From Gyromitra esculenta (taxonomy: Eukaryota; Ascomycota; Pezizomycetes; Pezizales; Discinaceae), in assembly GCA_038503075.1 (NCBI GenBank), contig JBCAML010000002.1:1364001-1428000 (forward strand): a stretch of DNA of 64,000 nucleotides, read 5' to 3'. Positions within the stretch are counted from its first letter, which is position 1. Each line of letters opens with the position of its first letter. Positions 34,179-43,758 of this stretch are shown here, piece after piece. Made by a program: the position numbers and the translations under genes. Under the pieces are notes generated by a model, which saw only the letters and a list, made by a program, of their open reading frames with translations, did no database searches and was not told where the DNA came from.

Positions 34179-35114
34179 TGTTATACCTGTACCTTTTGAA
34201 GGAGTTCCTGGCCCTGGAGTTACCCTATCTTTGGAGTTACCCTACTTTAGCACCTTCCGGATCGGGACTGGTGCCTGTTACCCTGCCTCCAATCCTTCCA
34301 GTAGGTATAGTATTTGAAGAAGGGGGACAGCGCAGAAAAGACACTGTCACGGGAGGGCAAAAGTAACCCCTAGGCCGTCAAGCAAAACCGTCCGGCGGAA
34401 CGGGACCCGGAGGGTATGTAGGGAAGTGTCTGGCTTCACTGTGGTTCAAACAGATTGCGAATTGGACGAAAGCGGCGGAGTTACAGGCGACAAAGATAAG
34501 AGAATGCAATCTTCTGCGACGATTCAGATAGGCGAAATGATCGTCTCGAAGAGACGAACGCAATGAAGACGAATACGTAACTCCGTGTTACCGACATGCA
34601 TACTGCTCGGAGAATCGCGGATCGGGCGCAGGGAACTCGATGGGGTATCGGGTATGGAGATAAGGCGAAGTGGTTTTATGTTGTCATAGTAGTTAGCGCC
34701 TCTACAGCGCCTTATCACATAGTAGAGAGGAGGCATTATAAATACTCTCGCAGTGGATGTAAACTCTGAGTCGGATCATTAGCGACGAAGAACGAGCTTA
34801 TCAATATTATATTGTTTTTACAGCAAAATTACGTCGTGCAATTTCTTTCTTTTCTTGGTGAATTACTTTTATCTTTTAGCAAGGCGCTTGGCGCGGAGTT
34901 AGTTAATAAAACCTTATTATTGGAAGTTCTTCACAAAACTTTGCTTGATCCCTACTTTGAACCCTACAGTTATCTTTTAGCGGTTCATAAGAAGCAGTTA
35001 GGACTTGCACCTGTGTATTGTGTTGCGGATAGCAACCGGGCAGGGTATAGCGTCTAGATTGTTATCTAAAGCTTCTTGGAGATTTCCTGTGCGGTAAGAA
35101 GCACCAGTCTTACA
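34179..35114 (+). repeat. Family C LTR (plus copy of an inverted pair)
   Basis: 936 bp, TGTTATACC...GTCTTACA, very similar to 27284-28231. It has the same TATAAATA near 34737 and AATAAAA near 34905. Left flank CCGTG, right flank AAAGC. Confidence 0.78.
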
Positions 35115-35180
35115 AAAGCTGTCTCCTGAGGAAACAACATGGAGACAAACCAATAATCGCTGCTTGTTCTGTTCTCACGG
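35115..35180 (-). other. Inverted 66-bp segment: family A gag plus LTR B end
   Basis: Read in reverse complement it is CCGTGAGA (end of LTR B), ACAGA (TSD), then 53 bp of family-A gag continuing the knuckle region broken at 33786. It lies between two inverted LTR C copies. Confidence 0.85.
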
Positions 35181-35958
35181 TGTAAGACCGGTACTTCTTA
35201 CCGCACAGGAAATCTCCAAGAAGCTTTAGATAACAATCTAGACGCTATGACCTGCCCGGTTGCTATCCGCAACACAATACACAGGTGCAAGTCCTAACTG
35301 CTTATGAACTAAAAGATAACTGTAGGGTTAAAGTAGGGATCAAGCAAAGTTTTGTGAAGAACTTCAATAATAAGGTTTTATTAACTAACTGAAAGAAAGC
35401 GCGAGATAAAAGTAATTCGCGATAAAAAATTAAATTAAGTAATTTTCTTTAGAAACAATATAATATTGATAAGGCTCGTTAAATCGCTAATGATCCGACT
35501 CAGAGTTTACATCCACTGCGAGAGTATTTATAATGCCTCTCTACTATGTTTGGGTATAGTGTGGTGTAGAGCGTAACTATGACAACATAAAACCCGCTTA
35601 CCGTGCGATCTCACGATGGTTCTGCGATCCGCGATTCTCGGCAGTATGTCGTACGAGAGTTACGTATTCGTCTTCATTGCGTTCGTCTCTTCGAGACGAT
35701 CATTTTCTGATCTCGTCGCGTGCGTGCGTCTTATCTTTGTCATCTGTAGCTCAGCGTTTTGGTCCGTCTCTGTTTGAACGCAGTGAAGCCAGACACTTCC
35801 CCTACATTCCCACCGGAGTCCCGGTTGGTCGCATTTGTTTTTTGCCTCTTGGACAGGTTTTTTTGCCTCCCTCGGGACCTTTCTTTACTCTGCTGAAGGC
35901 AGGGAGGCAATTTATCAGGTCTTTGGAGGATTGGAGGTCCAAAGGCGGGCACCAGGCG
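35181..35958 (-). repeat. Family C LTR (minus copy), truncated and diverged at its outer end
   Basis: Begins TGTAAGACCGGTAC, the reverse of the C terminus. It is homologous to the other two copies through the TATA region and then diverges; the last about 200 bp align only loosely. The outer boundary with the LTR A fragment near 35958 is approximate. Confidence 0.65.
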
Positions 35959-35999
35959 ATGTTGTGTTGTTTGGTTATTGGTATAGGTGTTTAGTCGCG

Positions 36000-36419
36000 T
36001 CTCACGGTTCAGCCCTTCGTTTAAGCCCTTCAGTATCCCTGAAGGTGAGCAGTGCTACTTAGACGAAGTTCCAACACGTTCGAAGAGTGCAATGTTTCTA
36101 CAAGTTCTACAAGGGGTCTATCTCAAGGCGAGATAAGTGCAGTGAAGTGAACAGTGACAGCGAAGGTTCTGAGGTAGAACCGAGATAGTATTGCAATGAT
36201 TACAGCAGAAGTAAAATGAGAACGTTGCTTAAAAAAAGAAGAAGAAGTGAACAAAAACGACCGAAATCCTTCGCTTAAATACCCCGCTTTCTTCGTAACA
36301 CCCTCAATAATCCAACAACAACCGAACATAACCGAACAACAAAGCCATTATACCTAAGAAAATCCTTCGTGACTACCAACAACTTTATCCTAACTCATTA
36401 CCCGGCTCCATCCGTGAAA
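36000..36419 (-). repeat. 3' LTR of the full-length family B element
   Basis: 420 bp, TCTCACGG...CCGTGAAA. ACGTTGCTT at 36222-36230 is the reverse of the R motif. The outer U5 stem is CTTCGT/ACGAAG, a compensated variant. Confidence 0.92.
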
Positions 36420-39400
36420 GTAGCTCTCCTCTTCAAGCGTGAGCTCCTGCGAACACCAGAAGTTTGATCAGTCTGTTGGGCGAGGAAGATATCAAGAGCG
36501 ACAGCATCTTTAAGATCTTGAACAGGTTCCCATGTAGGATGAGCATAGCCGGTCCACTCGACAAGATATTGCGAATTTCCCCGATGAACGCGATGATCTA
36601 AGATTGCCTCGATATAGTATTCCTCTTGATCGTTAACAACAATAGGCATCGGAGGAGGTATTATTTGGCCGGAGAGAGCATCGTTCGGGGCAGGTTTCAG
36701 TAAAGAAACATGAAAAACCGGGTGATACTTGATCGAAGTCGGTAGCTCGATCTCATAGGCAAAAGGGGAGATCACTTGTTTAACAGGATAAGGTCCCATC
36801 CATTTCCAGTCTAGTTTTCTGGCATTTCATGTAGTTCTCACATTCTTCATTCATACGAAGACTGGATCGTTAACTCGATATGCTGGAGCTGGGGTCCTAT
36901 GCTTATTGGTAGCGGTTTCCTGAACATCCAGGGCGCTCCTGATTTGCGTTCTTAGGTGATCATATAGTTCCTGCATTCGACTAGCGAATATAGTAGCATC
37001 TTGACTTTGAGGGGTATTGATTGTTGGAACCCGAGAGGTATCAAATCAGGGATGATAGCCGTAATTAGCAAAAAAGGGGGATACCTTCATACTTGCTGAT
37101 TCCTGGTTGTTAGCAGAGAATTCTGCCATTGGTAGCCATTTACCCCAGTCCTCTTGCTGATATGATACATAGGAGCGCAGATACTGTTCCATTACCGCAT
37201 TTAACCTTTCTGTCTGCCCGTCCGTTTCTGGATGAAAGGCGGTAAACATCTGGGCTTGTATACCTAAGCGTTGGCATACTTCCTTCCAAAAGTGGGCAGT
37301 AAACTGAGTGCCTCGATCAGAGGTGACATGCGTAGGTAGTCCATGTAGTTTCCAGATGTGTTGTAAGTACAAATCAGCTACATCTCTGGAGTTGACAGTA
37401 GTATTACAGGGAATTAGGTGTCGCATCTTGGATAGTCGGTCGACTACTACCATTATAGCATCGTATCCGTTTGACTCTGGGAGGCCTGTCACAAAGTCCA
37501 TCGAGACTTCTTGCCAAGGACGATTTGGTATAGGTAGGGGACGGAGGACTCCTGAGGTACGTTGGGTAATGGGTTTTGCCTTTTAACAAATATGGCAATT
37601 GCGTACGTAGCGGCCGATTGATTCCCTCATCTTTGGCCAATAAAAGTTCCTACTGATCAGCTCAAAGGTTTTATCTCGTCCTGGGTGTCCTGCAACAGGG
37701 GCATCATGATGTCTCTTGATGAGTTCCAGGCGAAGAGGGTTGAAGTTGGGTACATAGAGGTTTCCTCGGTAGCACAATCGGTTATTCTCGTCGGTACATT
37801 CACTTGAAGTGATTTTCTTCAACTGTTGGTCTTTATTCCTTAGCGCTGCGAGTATCTTTTCTGGAAACTTATCAGCAATATATCCTTCTGGAAAAAGCTT
37901 TTCTAGGGGGGTGTCCAATTCAACGGCTTCAATTGATAAAGAAGCCGACAACAAACTTATCTTGGGGTCAATATTCTCCTTCTTTAGCACCACTTGACTC
38001 TGGTGTGCTAATCTTTCATCCCCTTCCTTGGGGAGATCTCCCGATCTCCGAGTCAATCCGTCCGGTTTTCCTCCTTAGCTACCTGGTCGGTACGTGATCA
38101 TGAAATCGAAGCGAGATAGGTACTCAGCCCATCTGGCTTGGCGACGGTTGAGTTGTTTAGTACTCATGAAGTACTCCAGGTTCTTGTGGTCACTAATGAC
38201 GTCGATGGGATGTTTTGAACCTTCGAGTTCCGGGCGCCATTCTTCGAATACTCTGATAATGGCAAGCAATTCCTTGTCGTAGATCTCATAGTTGCATTCG
38301 GCAGGGGAATGCTTCTTTGAGAAGAAGGCTACTGGATGCAGAACTCTGGCATCATCGTATTGCAATAGGACGCCTCCAGATACAAAATCGGAGGCGTCAG
38401 TTTCCACAATGATTTTCTTATCAGGATCGAAGTGGATGAGGATCGGGGCAGTAGTGAAGGCATGTTTGAGGTTTTCGAAAGCGATATCTGCTTCCACTGT
38501 CCATTCAAACGTGATACCTTTTTTTGTAAGAGCCATTAGGGGGGAAGCCAGCTTGGAAAATCCGAATATAAATCGCCGGTAGAAATTAGTGAAACCTAGG
38601 AAAGCCTGAACATCTTTAACGCTTCTGGGGGTTCCCCATTCTCGGACGGCTTTAAGCTTCTCCTCATCCATCTTAATGCCATCAGGGGTCAAAATTAGGC
38701 CTAGGTACTTTGTGGTCTGTACTTCGAATTCACATTTTTCCGGCTTCAATAGTATGTCATTATCCTTCAAAGTTTGAAGCACTTTTCTAACATGGGTTTG
38801 ATGTTCGGCAAAGGTGTCGCTGTAAATCAGGATATCGTCGAGGTAGGCAGTACAGAAGATATCAAGATATTCTGTAAGACAATCGTTCACAAAGCGTTGA
38901 AATGTTCCCGGGGCGTTAGTTAGACTGAAGGGCATAACCTGGTATTCGTATAGGCCGTAGCGGGTGCGGAAGGCTGTTTTCCATTCGTCTCCTTCGGCTA
39001 TACGTACCTGTTGATATCCATCGCGGAGGTCTAGCTTAGTATACCACTGTGCTTTTGCGAGTCGATCGAGGGTTTCTCAAATGAGAGAAAAGGTGTAACG
39101 ATCTTTAACGGTAATGGCGTTAAGGCCTCGGTAATCCACACAGAGTCGTAGGGAACCGTCGGCCTTTTTAACAAACAGGACAGGGGATCCGGCTGGAGAG
39201 GAACTGGCGCGAATGAATCCCTTCTCAAATTGTCTTCAATGTATTTTTTTAAGACAATCAATTCTTCTCGGGACATTCCATAAAGGGGTCCGAAAGGGGC
39301 GTCTTTTCCTTCCATTAGTTGTATCTTGTGATCGTATGAGCGACGTGGGGGTAGTCCTTGGGCTTTTGTTTTATCAAACATATCTATAAACTCGTGGTAT

Positions 39401-40102
39401 TCGGCGGGGATCCTTGATATCCATTCCTCCTTGGTAGTTTTATTGTCTATGAGTTTGTTTATCTCATAAAGAGACATAGCATAGGCCTGGTGGGTATGTT
39501 TCCTAGTGAGGGTTCTAAAACTAGCAGCACCGATAAAAAACATGTTTAAGTTGGGAGGTGCAGTGATTGATGGGGAGGTCACAATAGGAGAGTGGGGGGC
39601 GCAATGGGTGGTGCAGAGTTTAGAGTTAAACTCAATGCGTTTATCGGCAAATTGGAGGTGTACATCGTGATGTTTCATCCATGGTATTCCCAAGACTAGC
39701 GGGTAATGACCTAGTTGGGTCACAAAACAGGGAGCTTGTTCTTGGTGATTTCCAATAGATAAATTAAGTTTAGCGATGTGGGTGATATCTCTGGAGGCGA
39801 CAGGACGTCCATCAATAACTTCGAGTTGTCAGGGTGTTTTTAAAAGGGTAAGGGGTAAGGAATGGTGACTCGCAAATTTCTGACCAATAAATGCAAATCT
39901 GGAGGCTCCAGTGTCTAGCAAAGTGTGTGTTTTTATAATTTTATTGCTATGGGAAATATTGCATGATACTACAAAGTGTTCCCCATCCAATTGATCCTCC
40001 ACGCTTATACCAGAAACCGAAAACCCAGAAACCGAAAATGCAGATAAAGGTAAGAAATTTTGAACCAAGGTAGGGTCACTAATCGACCTTGGTTGGACTA
40101 GT
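36405..40102 (-). pseudogene. Family B pol of the full-length element, multiply broken
   Basis: All domains are recognisable on the minus strand: chromodomain QYLVEWTGYAHPTWEP near 36520-36610, integrase [10 protein letters not shown] / SDRGTQF / FHPETDGQT (37190-37500), HHCC near 37600-37700, RNase [14 protein letters not shown] near 38385, [13 protein letters not shown] near 38830, protease LDTGAS near 39900. There are frame breaks or stops near 36830, 37040, 37580, 38075, 38935-39030, 39230 and 39830; the last is TGA in PRQLE, the same codon lost in the older copy at 12642. The element cannot make Pol. Confidence 0.9.
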
Positions 40103-41390
40103 TTAAAGACTCGTTGGTTGAGTCTGCTGATTCTAAGGCAAAAAATTGTGGTGGGAGTGGCGGTGGCGGCAAAGAGGAGGCAGGGGGTGTACGGGTGGTT
40201 GGTGGTGCAGTGAGGGCTCCCTTCATAGTTGGTTTTTTGGGAGCAGAGGGGCAATTGGCATAGGAGTGGTCGGGAGCAGCACAGAACATACATTTGCCGG
40301 TGGAGCGGCGCCATTGTTTCTCTTCTTCAGAGAGTTTTCTCCGTCCGTTAATTATCGTATATCGTTGGTCTTGAGGAGGGCGCGCAAGGTTGCTGGTACG
40401 ACCGAAGGATAGATCCATGGGGGCAAGTCCTCCTGGGGTGAAGGAGGAGGCAGGAGTAAAGGCGGCGGGGGCACTAAATTGTCCCATATTATCAAGAGCG
40501 TTTCCTCGTTTCTCTGCCTTACGTGCTCGGATGCGGTTATCCAGTCGAGTGAGGGTGAGGATCATTTCCGGGAGGTTACCAGGGGTGATTGGCGCGAATA
40601 CCATAGCTTCTTTCAATTCTTCTGACATCCCGTGTTCTAGGGCGTCCATCTTCGAATTTTCGTCAAAGTTGAGCTGTCCCATAATCCTTTGGAAGTCGGC
40701 AAGATAGGCTGAGAAATCACGTTTTCCTTGTCGAAGTTGGTGTAGTTCTCGTTGGGCGGTACCGGTTGGGTCAGGATCTCCGAAAGCTGTCTCTAGTGCA
40801 GCGATTAGTTGCTCTGCACTAGTCCAGGTGGTGAGGCCTGAGGGGAGAACGGTATGGCGGACTTGTTCTAACACGGCTCCTTCTAGACGATTGATGGTAT
40901 AGAGGATCATTGTGGTCTCGTTGTCAAAACGGTCCCGGTTCACAGTGAGTTTGGAGCGTAGTTGCAGGATAAAATCAGGGAGTTTGGTTCGAGACCCATC
41001 AAATTTCTCCGGGTCTGGCATATGTTCTGATCGATGGGGATTTGTTGACGGAGGTGGAGTGGCAGTAAGATTAGGTGGGGCGGTGGGGACTTGAGTAGAG
41101 GTTCGAGTTTCGTTTCGCTCTTGTCGCAACCGAGCGATCAGACTTCCAGCCTCGGTGACTCGTTGGTCTTGTTCCGCAGCATGGCGGAGGGCGTTGTCGG
41201 TCTGAATGCGGGCTGTGTTGAGTTTGACCTCACTTTCCCGCTCGCTTTCCTGGAGGACATCGATTTGGTCTTCCAGGGCTTGGTTGAGGTCCCTGAGTTC
41301 GTTATAGAGCTCTGCGGGATCATCTCTATAGGCTTGGGCGAAAGCTTCCCTGGTGGGGAAGCGTTTTGCGGCAATGGCGGCTCCTTCCAT
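40098..41390 (-). CDS. gag: Gag polyprotein of the full-length family B element
   Basis: Intact, 430 residues from MEGAAIAAKRFPTREAF (ATG at 41388-41390), the start conserved with other copies. A coiled-coil-like segment is followed by MPDPEKFDGSRTKLP..., the gag core, and knuckle CMFCAAPDHSYANC. The frame ends ESLN at TAG 40098-40100 next to TTTAAAC. The open frame extends further upstream to 41462 only because the primer segment has mutated from ACGTTGCTT to ATGTTGCTT, creating an ATG; I do not use that start. The hairpin after the slip site is AACCAAGGT/ACCTTGGTT, a compensated variant. Confidence 0.88.
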   Translation of the reverse strand: MEGAAIAAKRFPTREAFAQAYRDDPAELYNELRDLNQALEDQIDVLQESERESEVKLNTARIQTDNALRHAAEQDQRVTEAGSLIARLRQERNETRTSTQVPTAPPNLTATPPPSTNPHRSEHMPDPEKFDGSRTKLPDFILQLRSKLTVNRDRFDNETTMILYTINRLEGAVLEQVRHTVLPSGLTTWTSAEQLIAALETAFGDPDPTGTAQRELHQLRQGKRDFSAYLADFQRIMGQLNFDENSKMDALEHGMSEELKEAMVFAPITPGNLPEMILTLTRLDNRIRARKAEKRGNALDNMGQFSAPAAFTPASSFTPGGLAPMDLSFGRTSNLARPPQDQRYTIINGRRKLSEEEKQWRRSTGKCMFCAAPDHSYANCPSAPKKPTMKGALTAPPTTRTPPASSLPPPPLPPQFFALESADSTNESLN

Positions 41391-41666
41391 GGCGGAGTTG
41401 ATGGGGGTAGGTTTGCTTTGTGTGGATCGAGTGGTAGAAGGTGTAGATGTTGGAAGCAACATAATCTCACGGTTCAGCCCTTCGTTTAAGCCCTTCAGTA
41501 TCCCTGAAGGTGAGCAGTGCTACTTAGACGAAGTTCCAACACGTTCGAAGAGTGCAATGTTTCTACAAGTTCTACAAGGGGTCTATCTCAAGGCGAGATA
41601 AGTGCAGTGAAGTGAACAGTGACAGCGAAGGTTCTGAGGTAGAACCGAGATAGTATTGCAATGATT

Positions 41667-42076
41667 TCTCAAGGGGCGAGGTTTATCTTCAAGCTCTTAG
41701 GTATCCCCCGAGATGAGCAGTGCTACTTGAAGGAAAAACTAAGCGACGAGAGTGTTCACAATGTTCCACAGGCTCTACGGAGTGTTCAAGTATAGAGGAC
41801 TTGAGGGCGGCGACAGCGTAAGGTTATGAAGTATAACCGAGGGTTGTATAGTAAAATACAAGAGTGTACTATAGAAGACGTTGCTTAAAGAAAGAAGAAG
41901 AAAAAGTACAACAAGAGGGGAAATCCCTTCGCTTATATACCACGTTCCAACTCCTTCGATGACAAAGACATGACTCATTGTAATAGGAAACCCATAGAAA
42001 CATAAAGAACAACAACAAAACGCGACAACTGTATACCCGGGTATCCAACCAGTCAACGAAACATCCATCCATGAAA
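41667..42076 (-). repeat. Solo LTR, family A, inside the 5' LTR B, TSD TGATT
   Basis: 410 bp, TCTCAAGG...CCATGAAA, with TGATT at 41662-41666 and 42077-42081. Confidence 0.94.
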
Positions 42077-42184
42077 TGATTACAGCAGAAGTAAAATGAG
42101 AACGTTGCTTAAAAAAAGAAGAAGAAGTGAACAAAAACGACCGAAATCCTTCACTTAAATACCCTGCTTTCTTTGTAACACCAT

Positions 42185-42595
42185 TCTCAAGGAGCAGGGT
42201 TTCCCGTCAAGCTCTCAGGTATCCCCCGAGATGAGCAGTGCTACTTGAATGGGAAACTTAAGCGACGAGAGTATTCACGGAGTTCCATAGGCTCTACGAT
42301 GGCTCAAGTAAAGAGGACTTGAGGACAGCGACAGCGAGAGGTTATGAAATATAACCAAGGTTTGTATTGCGAAATACAAGAGTGTACGATAGAAGACGTT
42401 GCTTAAGGAGAAAAGAAGAAAAGGTACAACAAGAGGGGGAATCCCTTCGCTTATATACTCAAGATCCACCTTTCTGATGACAAACGTATGACTCATTGTA
42501 AAGGAAACCAAAGGAAACATATCGAAGGAATCAACGACGTAACACAACCAAACATCTATACCACGAACCGAATAACTCAACCATGATCCATGAAA
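42185..42595 (-). repeat. Second solo LTR, family A, in the same 5' LTR B
   Basis: About 411 bp, TCTCAAGG...CCATGAAA. ACCAT precedes it (42180-42184). ACCAT also occurs at 42595-42599 if the final A is counted in the duplication, so the right boundary is uncertain by one base. Confidence 0.88.
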
Positions 42596-43076
42596 CCATC
42601 AATAATCCAACAACAACCGAACATAACCGAACAACAAAGCCATTATACCTAAGAAAATCCTTCGTGACTACCAACAACTTTATCCTAACCCATTACCCGG
42701 CTCCATCCGTGAAATCGCGTTAGTTCGTTGTTCTTTCGATATGTTTCCCTCGGTTTCCTTTACAATGAGTCATACGTTTGTCATCAGAGAGGTGAATTAT
42801 GAGTATATAAGCAAAAGGATTTCCCCTCTTGTTGTACTTTTTCCTCTTCTTTCTTTAAGCAAAGTCTTCTATTGTACACTCTTGTATTGCACAATACAAA
42901 CCTCGGTTATATCTCATAACCTCGCGCTGTCGCCGTCTTCAAGTCCTCTTTACTTGAACCACTCGTAGAGCCTGTGGAACCTCGTGAATACTCTCGTCGC
43001 TCAGTTTTCCATTCAAGTAGCACTGCTCATCTCGGGGGATACCTGAGAGCTTGACGGAAAACCTCGCCCCTTGAGA

Positions 43077-43350
43077 TGTATGCCAAGCCTTAATAGTAAC
43101 TTAGGTGAGAGCACCTTATTCCAATAAAAGTCATATGCGCACACATCCATCCTAGTGGTTATTCTTGCTGATGCTTGTCCTCTGATTATGCCTGTTGTCG
43201 CAGGATCGAGATCATGACATCCCACGTGAGTATCTGCACCAGTAGAGTCACTTCTGGGATGTGCGACGAAACTTGGTGTACAATGAATCCCACCCCAAAT
43301 CAACGGAACTCGAAGAAGAAAAACTCGAAAAAGCTGATAGCAGCTATGGG
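43077..43350 (-). repeat. Copia LTR start and adjoining unassigned sequence
   Basis: 43077-43124 repeats 48 bp of the copia LTR seen at 3109-3156 (tgtatgccaagcc...ttattccaa). The adjacent 43125-43350 is probably internal sequence of a related copia element, but I cannot assign a domain to it. Confidence 0.6.
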
Positions 43351-43758
43351 TTTCATGGATGGTTGCTTTGCTGGTTCGTTAGTTGTATGGGCATATGGTT
43401 ACGGTGTTTCATTATTGTTTTTTGTGTTTCTGTGGGTTTTCGCTACAATGAGTCATGTCTTTGTCATCGAAAGGGTTGGAACTCGGTATATAAGCGAAGG
43501 GTTTTCCCCTCTTGTTGTACTTTTTCTTCTTCTTCTTTAAGCAACGTCTTCTATCGTACACTCTTGTATCTTACAATACAACCCTCAGTTATACCTCATA
43601 ACCTTACGCTGTCGCCGTTCTCAAGTCCTCCATACTTGAACACTTCGTAGAGCCTGTGGAGTCTAGTAAACACTCTCGTCGCTTAGTTTTCCCTTCAAGT
43701 AGCACTGCTCATCTCGGGGGATACCTGAGAGCTTGAAGATAAACCTCACCCCTTGAGA
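43351..43758 (+). repeat. Solo LTR, family A, TSD ATGGG
   Basis: 408 bp, TTTCATGG...CTTGAGA, flanked by ATGGG at 43346-43350 and 43759-43763. It is the last family-A copy in the window. Confidence 0.94.

Larger units (their letters stand above)
36000..42714 (-). mobile_element. Full-length family B chromovirus with TSD TCGCG
   Basis: Flanked by TCGCG at 35995-35999 and 42715-42719. 3' LTR 36000-36419; 5' LTR 41465-42714 containing two solo A LTRs. Between them are a broken pol and an intact gag. The two B LTRs are near-identical; the differences I see are mostly C/T or G/A at CpG sites. Confidence 0.94.
41465..42714 (-). repeat. 5' LTR of the full-length family B element, split twice
   Basis: B-LTR pieces are 41465-41666, 42077-42184 and 42596-42714, separated by two family-A solo LTRs. 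The neighbouring priming segment at 41454-41462 reads AAGCAACAT, a G-to-A (CpG) change from AAGCAACGT. Confidence 0.9.
35959..43076 (+). repeat. Family A LTR split by the 36000-42714 element
   Basis: The pieces 35959-35999 (gttgtgttgtttgg...) and 42715-43076 (TATATAA near 42803, AAGCAA motif, U5 fold, CTTGAGA end) together form one plus-strand LTR A lacking its first bases. The B element between them has TSD TCGCG. Confidence 0.82.

Noticed and set aside
27284..35958. Family C as a DNA transposon, because of imperfect terminal inverted repeats (TGTTATACC... / TGTAAGACC...)
   Set aside because: TG...CA ends, a TATA box, a downstream AATAAAA and a 5-bp duplication fit an LTR better, and no transposase is present.
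36000..42714. Classic RIP as the main mutator
   Set aside because: The changes between the LTR pair and the recurrent stops are mostly at CpG, not CpA; a full alignment would be needed to exclude a minor RIP contribution.
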